From Talpa occidentalis (lineage: Eukaryota; Chordata; Mammalia; Eulipotyphla; Talpidae), in contig NW_026555331.1 of NCBI RefSeq assembly GCF_014898055.3, positions 111,349,194 to 111,413,193 on the forward strand: a stretch of 64,000 nt of DNA, given 5' to 3'. This document shows, piece by piece, positions 36,611 through 48,681 of this stretch; position 1 is the stretch's first letter; each line of letters begins with the position of its first letter. The notes below the pieces were generated by a model that did not search any database, was not told the origin of the DNA, and worked only from the letters and a program-made list of their open reading frames with translations. Both the position numbers and the translations under genes were made by a program.

Positions 36611-37356
36611 AAACAAGTTTGCCCCTGTCATTAGGCCAAGTAGAACCACAGAAGTCTCCAAGTGGAGGCACTGGGGAGGTAGGTTGGTAAAAACAGAAAC
36701 ACCCTTCAGAAGTGAGGACATGGGTGATGTTGGAGCTTTCTTTTACAGTCCAAAGCCCAATAAGGTTCCTAAGCTTTTTAGATCAGAAACTATGAAAAGA
36801 CCTACTATATGTAAAGGTGAGTACAAGAAGAGAAAACACTGGAAATTCCTGTGAATGCAGCCATACAGATCAAGACAAGGCGTGCCTGCAGTGGAGGATC
36901 TTGAAGGCAATTGTATTTCTACAACAGAAACATCCCTTAGTGCAGTAGAGGAATAAATGGTGCAGAAATATTCTATGCAATTTGTCATCATCTTACTCTA
37001 GAACTGTCTCTGACATGAGCCACCACTTATAAAAGGGGATAACTTTTAGAAGCAGCACACAAAAACAAAGTATTTATCAGGTTTAGTTCATTCACTGTGG
37101 AAACCATACAGGGACTCTAACCACCACAAAGCAATGAGTGAATTCACCTGTGCTTTTTTTATGTGCCTATTATCACTTAAATGAAAATAATTCAGAAAAA
37201 TAGAACCTAATGGAACAAATATAAAAGGAGTAGAAGGAGACTGGATGTAGGCCTTTGCCCCCACCAGAACTGGGTCTGAAATTTGATTCAATACTTGAGC
37301 CTAACATAGATCCTCTTTGGCAGAGACCATTGTTGTCCCTTAAAAATGCAAAACAA

Positions 37357-37680
37357 GAGGGCTACCTGCTGGCGCAAGGGTTAAAGTCAACACTATCAAG
37401 CTATCACCAGCTACTGCAGCATGGGTTCCATCTCTGGCCAGGGAGCTAACCCACATGGCACAGCAGACCTCTCCTGACCTCTCCTGTCTCGCCCACTGCT
37501 CCCCTCAGCAGAGTATTTCAGTAGGTCCACCTGTTCTGCTTCCCACTCTGTCTCTGGTGAATCCTCTCACACATACACTGTGTGTGAATCCTCTCACACA
37601 GCGGTACGCCCTGTACCTCTGGCTTACACCCTAATTCTTGTATGCATAAATAAATAAAAATAAATCTTTTTTAAAAAAAT
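37357..37680 (+). mobile_element. tRNA-derived SINE, old and diverged
   Basis: Recognisable by ctgctggcgcaagggtt, ctaacccacatggcacagca, gcccactgctcccctcagc and attcttgtatgcataa. It has local duplications: cctctcctga repeated near 37469 and a second tgaatcctctcacac near 37588. No clear target duplication remains. Confidence 0.85.
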
Positions 37681-39590
37681 TCCAAAATACTTGTTGGTGT
37701 GGTCAAACAACCATTGAAATTGGTAATTTTGAATGTGTTAGACCCACCCATGTCTTCATGTCAGAAAGAATCTTCTCCAGGTATCTCCCAACCTGGCATG
37801 TACCTGTATTCCACACCCTGGCTGTAAACACCATATGAAGTAGTTAATTAAAGAAGGTGGGGGTGAGGAGATAAATAAGAAACAGAAAGAAGTTGCTGGA
37901 CCAAAATAATGAGTAAGAGAAAAGCTAGACAGTAGGATATATGGAGCAGTCAAACCTCATAACCTTTCTTCTTCAGGACAGGATACTGATTCATAGTGTC
38001 TGTTTAGCATCCAAAGTATGAGGATACTGAAGTATATGAATATCAATTTTATTAACAACTCAAAAATATCTGCCCTGCATGTTGTTGGCAGAGAATACCA
38101 ACCTTGAAGTGCCAGTCATCAAAGTCTCACAAAACACTCATTAAAGCAACCGTTTAGTCAGTCATTCCAGCCCCCTATCTGTGGGCTGAATAACTCCATC
38201 CATCACACCTAGGTGATAGCAACAATAAGCTAAGACCTTAATTCAATGTTTCTAATTTCTATCTCCCTACTCTCCACCCCTTGAACAAACAATTTCACTG
38301 AACGGCTCTTTAATATTGCAGCTCCTACTTTTTTTTTAAACAAATATACTTTTTTTTAACAAATTATTAACAAATTATATCACTCAAATCAGTTTACTTT
38401 TTCTGATTACAGAGTTAACACAAATTGCATCTGCAGTTAGAGCAGAAACATAAAATTTTACTAGAAAGAAACTCTATAATTGGACCAAAGACTGTAACAT
38501 GATATGGAAATCTAATGGCTAAGAAGGTAAAACTGGCAACTATGGTGCAGCTACGGCAAGGTTTGTGTTTATTGAGAATCAGTACAAAGACTAAGCATAT
38601 TATAATCCTTTTGCATTTTCTACAAAACCATTCTTGGAACTAGACTACATCAGCCCCTTTACCAACACCCACTTCAGATTGCAGTTCCAGGGAGGAAATC
38701 ATGTCATTCCTAAAGAACTTAGGGTACCTTTTTCTTAATCAAACAGTTACATCCATATGTTTCTTGTTATCTTCAACAGTTTAACTCAAACTTGATGACA
38801 AATTGTAGTCATTAACATTGGCTTTGTGATCCAGAATATTTTTTTTTCACCCATATAAGGTCTTTAATTTTTTAATGGCCTGATTGAGAGAAAGCAGAAA
38901 TCTTTTTTTTTTTTTTTAAAGTTAGCAGGGAATCAACCACATGTGCTTCTTACAGCACTTGGTTTAAAGTCAGGTAGTAGATAAGGTCTCAGGTAATCTT
39001 GCATTTTGATTTACACCTGAACATTCACATCAAAACATGCAGTCTTTTTTTCCACACTTACGTGATTTTTGCATTGCATTTAGTGAGTAGATTCCACAGA
39101 TGTCATTCCTATCTTTTTCTTGCACAGGAGCCCAGGAAAATGATAGTCAAAATGTCCGGACTTTTTTCAGGGTCTCCTCTGTATCCATCTAGCCTCCCCA
39201 TTTACATCACTATAAGCTCATATTGGTGGATATTTTTTTAAGTCATGTAGCCTCTGACCTCCATAAATACAAAACTACAGCAATGGCAAGTATTATAAAG
39301 CACCCCACTGGGAGATATTTCCAACCCTTCCTGCCAGAATGTGTTTCCCTGCCTTTTCTCTCTATAGGGGTTCCCAAGAGTCCTCGCTCCAATCATATGG
39401 AGCCATCCCTGTGGAAAAGCCTTGTTTATTGCAATTCCAAAAGCATGCTTTTTCCTTCTTTCTAGTTCCTACTGCTTCACCACAGAAGCAAATCACAGAA
39501 CAAACCACAAACTGAAGCCAAAAGAGAACATATATAAATGCAGCAGGCCATTCACCCCCAACAAAGTGGTCACAGCACTTAAGTACTTAC

Positions 39591-39641
39591 TGTTAAAATG
39601 ATGGAACGTAGTTGCTTCTGAGCCAAAATATTCGCCATCTC
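39591..39641 (-). CDS. ELMO1: ELMO1 coding exon, 51 nt (about residues 261-277)
   Basis: Seventeen complete codons on the minus strand read E-M-A-N-I-L-A-Q-K-Q-L-R-S-I-I-L-T, a distinctive ELMO1 segment in the last armadillo-like helices. The acceptor tract is gttttttcttcaatag and the donor GTAAGT is a perfect consensus. The exon is phase 0 at both ends and a multiple of three, so it could be skipped in frame. It is too short to show up as an open frame of its own and was found by looking for the continuation of the previous exon. Confidence 0.95.
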
Positions 39642-42193
39642 CTATTGAAGAAAAAACACACCCACACAAAGGCTTTGGTTAGAAAGAAATATTTCAACAA
39701 GCTCCAAAAGGACTTGATCCTGGGGTATACTTCATCACTGGATATCAGCAGTATTCTGTATGAAATAATGGACTCACACCAGCAGTAGTATTCAAGTTAT
39801 TTTTTGAATGTTCAAAAGCAAAGAAAGGAAATCTGGCACTTGCAAACTTCTTTTTTGGAATTTTCCCCTTGCAGGAAAAGGTAACAGCCGAGTAAAAAGC
39901 AAACACTTCAAGTGAAAACAATGGTTCTCCACTGGAAAGACTCATCAGTTTTTATTAGACTGTGTATGTGCAGAGAGATGTCAGCAGGCAAAGATGCCCA
40001 CACGAAAGACTCTGGCTTTAGAGAACCATCACTTTAAACATTATCTTCTAAATTTCATGCTAATCTGAGCAAAGACAGAGTGAACAGTACATATCCTGGG
40101 ACTGAAAAAAGTCTAGCAAGCTCACATGGAACAGATTTCAATAGACGACAAATACCTGGGTGGATGCTAAACTCTAGATTACACACTGAGCATTGCTACA
40201 TCTTATTTCTACAAGATACACTGTGTGCTTTGGCCTGCCTGACACTTGCAGGTGATTTTATTAAGTTCAGTGATATACAGATGCCCTTTCTAAATGGCAA
40301 ACATACTAGGGGGGAAAGAAATAGTTGGGAATAATCTTGATGCAAACATTCGAAAGTATAAATACTGCTCATATTCAGAAAGACGAATGTTTTTTGTTTG
40401 ATAGGGGGTATTTTGGCTATTTGTACTAATAGAGTAGAAAGTAAGTTAAGCTGTGTTTCAAAAACACAACCATGAATTCAATCAAGGTTAAAATAAAGTT
40501 GCAGAAAGTAGGGAGAACCAAGAACAGAACACAGGGAGGAAATATGAGGAGGACACACAGGCTGGACAGAAGCAGAGTGGGAATGTGGGACTTACAGTCA
40601 GAGGACAATCGAGGATGTCAACACTGCTCTCTACACCAACCTAGCGGGGTCATCGCCACACCATAGAAAGGAAAGCAAGTAGGAGAGAAGAGGGATGGAA
40701 ATGCAGAGGACTCTGTTAGAGGTTACAACATTATGTTAAGATGCCGGCTGGCCCACTGCATTGACAACAAATGTAAGATTATTTTAAAAGGTTAGATGGA
40801 GTAAAATAAAAATCCAATATTAGGTCCTCTTCCAGTCTCTTCAAAACAAGAACAATGACACATCCAGGTTAGTGTTTAATGGCCATCCAGATGGAGTGTG
40901 CCCTTCCACAGTGCCCATAAGGCAGAATTTTCTTCCTAATCAAAATAGAAAGGTCCATTTTTTTCATGGACCAGATAAAAAAACAAAAGGCCAAGGACAG
41001 CTATGGCTCTTTGAAAATGAGATTAAAAGATGGTTCTATAAAATGAAATTATTGTCTAAGTGACACACACACAACAATAAAAAAGAATACATATTCCCTA
41101 CTTTAGCTTACTGATGTATAAAAAAAAATAAGTTAGAAGGGACAATACATTCCCAACATCTACTACAACAATTATTATAACTATCTGTTTATAATATTTA
41201 TCTGCTGCATGGGATCGTGGGCACCTCAAGAGGCTAGAGACCATCCGTTTCATCTTCGTTTTCCAAATTCAGAGCACAATAGCTGAGACAGAGTAGACAA
41301 TAAATGCTTGATGAAAGAATGAATGAAGATTTTCCACTACCCTCTTAATAGAAGCTTAGTTAAGAGACAAAACAGAAAATCCCTACCCACATCCTGTATT
41401 TTTTTGTCTGGTATTATGGAATTGTTTTTAGTAAACTCAAAGGAGAATATGTAATTCCATTAGAATAATATAAATATGGATATAGATACATTGATGCATA
41501 ATAATGTCCACAAAATTTTGTTTAGCTTAAAGAGCAGTAAAAAGCAAAAACAAAACAACAGTCTACATGGTATGATTACATGAGGAAACAGAGTCCTTGA
41601 AAGGTGCCATGCTTTGCCCAGGGAAGTGTGAGATGGGAAGTGAGAGGACAGGATGGAGCATGTGTAGATCCCTGTCCATGGTTGTGTTCATGTGTCAGGG
41701 ACTCTGTTTCGTGCTCTGTTTTCTGACCCTGCATGGATGAGGTCTGGAGAACTGAGCAGTCCACTTCCCCTCCTCTGTGTCAATAAGAGCATGGAGCCCC
41801 TTAAATGTAACTGTGTGAAACATACCCTTTGACACTTTCCTTTGTTGAACTTTGGACCTTTTCAACCGGGGAATGGACTGTTATAGAGGGGGTAGTGGAG
41901 GAAATGGAGCTTCTAATGCTGCCTCTACAACAGCAACTATGTTTTGGGTTTCTACCATGGGTTTCATTTAATGAAAGGGTTGTGGTGCTGGAATATTTCC
42001 AGCATTCTTCTTCATCAGTGCCTTGCCCAGGTTACCTAGTTGCCACTGAATTCATAAACAGTCCCAGGCTGGCCAGCCAAGCTGCAGAGCAGCAGGGTGG
42101 TCCTGATGTCCCCATGGTGGGAAGGAGAGGGCTCACTCCAACAAAAGTTGCCAGCGCTGGCCACAAGTTTAAGACAAAAGAAAAGCAACTGAC
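39642..42193 (-). other. ELMO1: ELMO1 intron, about 2.6 kb
   Basis: An intron between the 79-nt and 51-nt exons. The only repeat I recognise is an L2-like 3' end near 41190-41340. The remainder contains short chance frames, none with ELMO1 or other recognisable protein similarity. Confidence 0.8.
41190..41340 (+). repeat. L2-like 3' end
   Basis: gggcacctcaagaggctaga, attcagagcacaatagctga and acaataaatgcttgatgaa followed by gaatgaatgaa resemble an L2 3' terminus. Confidence 0.55.
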
Positions 42194-42272
42194 CTGTCTT
42201 TTCTCATCAGGGGCCTTCAGGAAAAGGGCATTGATCACTGCAATGGTATATGTCTGGATTTCTTGATCTGTG
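42194..42272 (-). CDS. ELMO1: ELMO1 coding exon, 79 nt (about residues 234-260)
   Basis: The first base completes the Gly codon split from the previous exon. The minus strand then encodes 26 residues, T-D-Q-E-I-Q-T-Y-T-I onward to K-A-P-D-E-K-R-Q. The acceptor has a good pyrimidine tract (gttctttgtctttacag) and the donor is CAG followed by GTCAGT. The exon ends on a codon boundary. In the last residues this species has E-K-R-Q where I remember human E-R-R-Q, a conservative change. A plus-strand open frame of 145 codons (41829-42266) overlaps most of this exon and is an antisense shadow. Confidence 0.95.
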
Positions 42273-42316
42273 CTGTAAAGACAAAGAACAATACAGAAAG
42301 TCAGAAGAGCCAGACC

Positions 42317-42352
42317 ATTGCTTCTTGGCCCTTTGGCTAAAATCAACTGTAG
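42317..42352 (+). pseudogene. U2 snRNA 3'-truncated pseudogene
   Basis: The sequence follows the first 36 nt of U2 snRNA from its 5' end (attgcttcttggccctttgg, then ctaaaatcaactgtag) with about five substitutions against the U2 sequence I remember. It is flanked by a 14-bp direct repeat with one mismatch: agaagagccagacc at 42303-42316 and agaagagtcagacc at 42351-42364. There is no poly(A). This fits the known class of 3'-truncated snRNA pseudogenes made by reverse transcription. It is antisense to ELMO1. Confidence 0.88.
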
Positions 42353-42899
42353 AAGAGTCAGACCATGATATGGCTCATGATCATAACCCCAAATAAAGCT
42401 GAGAAAGAAAAGCAGGGTCCAAAAAATGAAGTTGACATTGAGAATGCATTTCTGCTATCAGGAAGCTGGAACAGCAGAGGGGTCAGTACCCTCTGCAGTG
42501 AAGATATACTGGAGAGTACAGGCGGCCGGCTTCAGGTACGTGTCTATGTGTACATGAGCATATGTGTTATTTCCCGTGCAATACATGAAGTATATCTGGG
42601 GGTAGTTTTCAGTGTCCCCACATTCCTGTGTGTATCACAAAGGAAACTGATTTGTTTCCAGGGCAGTGATATTACATATTCTAAAAACCTTTCTTCAAAT
42701 AGAATTTTTAATAAGAAGAGCAGGTATTTATGTCTACAAATTTTGACTTTTACCAGAATAAAATCAGAAATTCCACGAAGCCAAGAGTTCATGTAAGTAG
42801 CATGGTAAACAGTAAATAAGGACCCAAGATATAAGCAAAGAAATATCCGTATGCTACAGTTAAAGCTAATTTAGGGAGCAGTAGATCTCTGAATATGGC

Positions 42900-43120
42900 C
42901 TTACACAGGATGCGAATCAAGGCACAGAGCATCACTGTGAGGCTAGGACATAGGCTGTGAGGCCTAGGACAAGTTCAAGGGCTGTCCCTAAAACAGTTCC
43001 CTCATCTGTAGCACCAGGTAAAAACACACTTATTTTAAGGGGTTGCTTTTAGAATAAAATGAGATAAGGTATATAAAATCCTTGCACAGCATTTGACAAA
43101 TAATAAACTCTACATTCCTG
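42900..43120 (+). repeat. MIR SINE remnant
   Basis: Long, fairly clear sense MIR: ccctcatctgtagcacc, ttagaataaaatgagataag, aaaatccttgcacagcattt and acaaataataaactctac. Confidence 0.7.
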
Positions 43121-44167
43121 CAAATTGCATTGTGAATGTACATGTACCCTTGACAGTTAAAGAAAAAATACAGACTATAAAGTTAGTATGTTTCACACTC
43201 AGGGAAACTGATATTTCTAGAGTAATTTCATATAAGTCGTTACTCGAGAGCATTTGCTAATTTTCCCTGAGGCCACAATCCATACCTTCTGGTGGGACTT
43301 GAAGATTTTACTTTCTGGTCACAGTGTCCCCTCCAAATAAAGGAAACATCTAAGGCACTTTCAAAGCTCATATTACTTTCACACAGCTGTTAACACTTTC
43401 TATTTTTGAGAATTACTGAATATCCTCACATCCCCACCCTACACTAGCAACCCAAGCTAGCCAATCAGGTTTCCTCCTAGTCCTGTATACGCTAGCTTAG
43501 GATATCTGTTTCCTCCTTCAACCCTCAATAATTTCATATATTAAGTAGGACTGTACAAGAGGTTTCTTCTTAATCTGGTATCAGAGAAACTTTATAAACT
43601 GCCCATGGTGGAGAAAGGGAGAAGCCCCTAAGAACTGTAGGCTGCTAGGGCCTTGTCTTACAGTTTAAGCCACTTGAGAAGACACATGACACATTATGAC
43701 ATAGAAAAAAAGGTCTTTGCGATCACCTTGAACCTAAAAAATAAATATACCTTTAAAAATCCCTAACTATGAAACTACTATGAAATTACTTGCTTATTTA
43801 TATAGGAAATACTGTTTTATATGATTAAGGAAAGACTTTGTCAAAAACTTAAAGAACAAGTTGTCCTATTACATCTCATTAAAAGTAAATCTTACTGCTA
43901 TTTACCAATATTATCAAAACTGAGATTCTATTAAGGGTCAGGAACTGGGAACAGAACAGTGTGGACAACAGACATGGAGCTCACCCTGGGGCTAGTACCC
44001 CTGACATTTCAGTGTGAGGAGGGATGAGCGTGGTACATGGTGTCATATACCCCAAGTCAAGATTCTCTTTCTTGATATTTAATCAATCCAATACAAATTT
44101 TTCCCTGGGTGTCATGGTGGCTGTCTTGAAGCTTTTCCCCTTGTCCCCGAGGTATGAGCTTGCTTAC

Positions 44168-44319
44168 CCTTGAAGATGAGGAATGAGCTGGCCGATGGTG
44201 ATCTCCTGCGCCACCTTCTGGTAGAGGTCATGGCTATTGAGCACCATTGACTCCAAAATTGCCAAGGATCGCTGCAGGATTGAGATGTCTATAGCTGACT
44301 TGTTCACAAAACTTGCTAT
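44168..44319 (-). CDS. ELMO1: ELMO1 coding exon, 152 nt (about residues 184-234)
   Basis: The minus strand encodes 50 full codons starting [10 protein letters not shown] and ending G-Q-L-I-P-H-L-Q, followed by two bases (GG) of a Gly codon completed by the next exon. This is the armadillo-like/ELMO-inhibitory region of ELMO1. The acceptor is cttggattttcag and the donor GTAAGC is strong. The length of 150 + 2 agrees with the phases of both neighbouring exons. An open frame continues a short way upstream into the intron, so a simple ORF caller would place a false start there; the true boundary is the AG before ATA-GCA-AGT. Confidence 0.96.
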
Positions 44320-45250
44320 CTGAAAATCCAAGTGAGACACAATTGACCTCTCAGTAGTAAACAAAGCAGAGAAACAAACAAACAAGGAAGCAAATCAAGT
44401 AAACAGAGTGATCATTTAAGAAACACCAGACAAAAGATGAAAAGTACCTGGAATTACAACAAAAAGGCAATGAAGTTTGTTAGTCAATGATGGTTGTTAA
44501 TGGCATTCTTACAATGTACCATATTTATCCTATTTTTTATAATTCAATAATAAGCATTTTTTTTTAAAAAAGAGAGACTGTTTCAAAGAATTATTCTGCC
44601 TGTTTTTTCTGGGATTATATTTCTGAGTTTCCACTTTCAGTTGATTTCAACATATATATTTTAAGGGTTCCTGTGTTTCTCTGAGACAGTAATTTCAACA
44701 GATACTAATAGCCATTCCCTCCCATCCCCAGGCTACTCCCTCACCCACACAATCCATGACTTTGATGTTCTTATTATGATCCTGTTATGTTCTTCAGGGA
44801 CTCACACAAATCACTCTGTCAACACCATTCAACTAGCAGTTTTTCAGTTACTGGCTACTTTTCTTGCTATTCCTCAACAAATGTGATTCCTCAACAAAGA
44901 GTGATTTCACTCTTTGCCCTAGTCTTCCAAATTTTTATGGTAAAAATACATTTCTCTCATTTCTCTCAAATTTAGCAAACAGGAAAACATTTAAATTAGC
45001 AGGGCTAATAGTTGAAATAATAGGTTAATCCCTATAACATATTCCCTAAGGGATTAATCACTAAGGCCTCAAACATAATAAATCACAATGTAAGCGGGAA
45101 GTAAAATCAGGGTTAGGAAAATGGATCAAATTAATCCAAACACAAGGGTACCATAAAGGATTTATTTTAGAGGTCTCATTAAAAGTTATTACTGTCTGTT
45201 GACAACTCACACTAAAAGCTTATTATTATATCAACATAATGACTATTTCT

Positions 45251-45285
45251 TACACTTGATCTTAGCCAAAAGGCTAAGAAGCGAT
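45251..45285 (-). pseudogene. U2 snRNA 3'-truncated pseudogene
   Basis: On the minus strand it reads atcgcttcttagccttttgg then ctaagatcaagtgta, the first 35 nt of U2 with two changes, both in the CpG at U2 positions 10-11. A direct repeat with a one-base gap flanks it (atgactatttctt near 45239 and atgactgctttctt near 45287). No poly(A) follows. Orientation is the same as ELMO1. Confidence 0.88.
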
Positions 45286-47337
45286 GATGACTGCTTTCTT
45301 AAAAACTAAGTAACTTGGTTTCATGACTAATGGACACTTGCTGCTTCTCCCTGTCGACATTAATTTCTCCTTTACTGCTGCCCCATGGGCTCCTTGTTCA
45401 CATCCCCTCTCCATCCTTGTACAAAATAAAACGTGAAGGCATTCTGGCAACTGACAATTAACATCATAAGTGTTCCTAAGCACTGATGCCCTGGGAGAGG
45501 ACTACACACAAAAACACCCTCTCTGCCCTCATACATATCTGGATCTCAGGGGGAAGATAATAATAAATGACATGAATGCGTGTAGTAACATTATGATTTT
45601 ATACTCCAGAAAGCTATTACTCTATAATACAAATGATAGGAAAAGTATGAGAATTTTAAGGTTCTCCAAAGACTACTTTAGTTCCTTTCATGGTTAATAT
45701 AGTTCTCCGAAGTGTTTACTGGCCTTGGCAAGCTAGTGCCTTAATCTTCACAGTCTATTTTATTCTGTCAAATCTACTATGCTAAGATCACCTTTCTTTT
45801 TCTCAGGTCATCTTTTTCTGACAAAAATGCAATTATGCTCATACTGTGCTCATAGTTTAACACTTAACTTAGATCTGTTCTAAATAGAAGATAAACTCTT
45901 TAACTTCCCCACCAATACTACAAATTTTTCACTATCCCAGCAGAATCGTGGCATGTAATTATAAAACTGAAGAACTCACAAAAAAGTCACTGACAATACT
46001 TCTAAGTTTCTCTTCATGAGTTCTCTCCTTCTTCCATGCTCTCTTTCTTGTGTCCATTTAATAAATTTGAATGTAAATTTAAGACTCCATGGAGAATCTT
46101 CCATCCAAGAGCCTGCTATCAAACTCCCTCACTTCCCCCATCCAAAGTTTTTATTCCCCTTTTTATTCATTCAGGTAATATTAATTGATATCAATTTATT
46201 GATTGCCAAAAAACATGTTCACACTGTCCTAGGATATGGAAATAGAAGATGAGCAAAACCCATATGATTTTTAACCTTAGGGACCTTAGAGTGTAGCAGG
46301 GACAGGTAAATAAGAGGTATTTACTATGGAGTATGTTAAGTGCTCATTCCTGGGATCCAAATGGATAGTTGCATTTAGATATTTCAACAAAGTCAAACAT
46401 TAAACAAGGATAAAAACCAATCTGATTGCCTTCTTAATCCTCCCTTTTCGATTATCACCTTTGTCAAGCTTGCCATCATCATTAGTGATTATTATCCCCA
46501 GTTCCCTATTTTCTAACCCTGTGATACACATTCAGCTGTATATGTAAAACACTGACCTACCAATTCAACTCATTCCTGGATTACTAAAACATCTTCTAAG
46601 TTCAAAATTTCCTTCTCATAATGAAAATTCACCCTCTATTTCTATAAATACACTTTTAACTATTTCCTTTCTCAAAATATTCAGTAAGAACTCTCAATTA
46701 TTTTCTGATATGAAATATACTTTTTTTTTACAAGCATTAAAGATCTTCACAAATTATTAACTCTTACCTACTTCCAAAGGGCTTTCTCAGTGATGGGAAA
46801 ATAGAGGTCTTTGCTCTAATGCAGACATATCTGTATCCTACTCACATAGTTCATTTCCAATTGTCATATCTATATAGTTCTTTCCTAGTGAAAATGATCC
46901 TTTTCCTTCATCAAGTATTCTCTAAAATTCATCCATTTTTTATTAATTCACCTCTTCCTTGACATATGGAACCCATAATTTCAGCAAGCCTAATGTAGGT
47001 GGCCTAATTAGCATTTTGTGTATAACACTTAGCTAAGTACCTGCAGAGGGCAGGCACACCACCCTTTAGAGTTCTAAGTACAATTCTGGAGGCAATACTA
47101 GTTGTTTTTTGAATCTAACTTCTACCTTTTGTTTTTATTTGTCTTGTTTTAACCAGAAATTTAAATGACCCAGTATTTTTACCTAATGAACTAATAACCA
47201 TGGCATCAAGGTTGATTCAGTAAATGTAATGACTATAGAGCTCCTTATTCATGAATGTACAAATAATATTTTCTATGTCTAGTTTAAAAACTATAGATCT
47301 TAGTATAGCAATGGGATGTTAAAAATTGGTTAATCTT

Positions 47338-47496
47338 GGCATGCAGACCTCTCCTGCCACCCGCTGCTCCCCTCAGCAGTGTACTTCGGTCCTTCTGCCT
47401 GCTCTGCTCCCCTCTCTGGCTCTGGTGAATTCTCTCATCCTCCCGCGCTTCTGACTGTACCCAGTGCTTGTATAAATAAATAAATAAATCTTTAAA
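47338..47496 (+). mobile_element. tRNA-derived SINE, 5'-truncated
   Basis: Only the 3' half is present, from ggcatgcagacctctcct to cagtgcttgtataaat with an AAAT tail. It is still flanked by a perfect 17-bp duplication, aaaaattggttaatctt, at 47321-47337 and 47497-47513, so it inserted in truncated form. Confidence 0.92.
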
Positions 47497-48681
47497 AAAA
47501 ATTGGTTAATCTTTAATTTCCTTCATTCCCCAAAAGATTAATAATGACTTCCTTTGTCTTTAAATTTTTCCTTGCACCATTTCTGCACTTCTGCCCACAC
47601 AGATGACCTAGCCTAAACCAGCCAAAGGATAGCTTCTGGAAAGTAAGCCCATGTCATAAGGAAGAAAACTTGAGAGAAGCTAGTAATAATTACATAATTA
47701 CTATATATTACTAATAATTATATGTTGTTACCTCCATACAATGTCATTCATTTAAAAATGTACTTAAATAAAACAGGAATATTTAAATTTTAAGAAGTTA
47801 AATAGCATTCCATGAATTAATGATACAAAATATTAAAATCACAAACATTTCTTAATGAAATCGTAAAATAGCCCTATGTTAATCAGAACCAAAAAGAACT
47901 ATGGAGAGCATGGATTTCCACTCCCATATCTTACATTATCCCAGCCAGAGAAGGCTCATAAATCTCTCAAGTTCTTAAGAGGCAAAAATTACTAGGTCTG
48001 TATACTGAAACGGCTTGATATTTGTCCAAGGCACTTACACTACAGAGTGATGTCCTTCTGAAGAAGGAAGGTTTCAAGAGAATTTGTATGAAATCTTTCT
48101 TCCAAAAAGGTAGTGATATTATTCTTGTCTAGGGGAGAAACAACTCATGGAAATTTTTAGGTTTTCCCCCTATGCTTTCCTCTCTGAGTCTTCCTATCAT
48201 TTTCCTAAATAGCCAAATCTTTAAAAGGCAACAGCATTGTATATTGGCATCAAGAGATTTCCAATCTCGGAGTGTTTATGAAATGATGTGATTTATTGCA
48301 GATAAGGTTTGTAAACTGGAATGTACAACCAAATATCTAGACAATAAAATAGATAAAGTAATAGAGAAGGAGACAGGGGTTGACAGGGGAAAAAAATATT
48401 TCCCCAAAGTGAAATGAATTTGGCATTAATAGAGAGGCAAGTCTGGACCACAGAGATAAACATCTTTTGTCAGATCATTTCCTAGTTGATTTTTGTGGAG
48501 ATAAAGCTCCATTTAAAAGACAGTTGCCTGCATACAATCCTGGGTTGTCAAAGTACTGAAGTTGGTCCAACTAAGGAATAAAAAAGGTTAACCTTACAAA
48601 AGCTATAGATTACAAAGCCATTTTCAAATGATCATATTTTAATCACATAAGGAAAATAGAATGATTAAGAATGAGGATATG

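Larger units (their letters stand above)
36007..39590 (-). other. ELMO1: ELMO1 intron, about 3.6 kb, with three SINEs
   Basis: The intron carries three SINE copies within 1.7 kb (36042-36307 plus, 36342-36610 minus, 37357-37680 plus). The first lies only 36 nt from the acceptor of the following exon, so the branch-point region of this intron has been rebuilt around it. The part from 37700 to 39590 is AT-rich, with homopolymer T runs and no recognised element. Confidence 0.8.
42273..44167 (-). other. ELMO1: ELMO1 intron, about 1.9 kb
   Basis: A short intron between the 152-nt and 79-nt exons. It contains a MIR remnant (about 42900-43120) and a 36-nt U2 snRNA fragment (42317-42352) only 44 nt upstream of the acceptor of the next exon. 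The likely branch-point sequence (tctgact on the minus strand, branch A opposite position 42301) lies between the insertion and the exon, about 29 nt from it. No coding sequence was recognised apart from chance frames. Confidence 0.85.

Noticed and set aside
41829..42266. The longest open frame (145 codons, plus strand)
   Set aside because: It runs antisense through an ELMO1 exon and its intron, resembles no protein I know, and is best read as a shadow of the coding strand.
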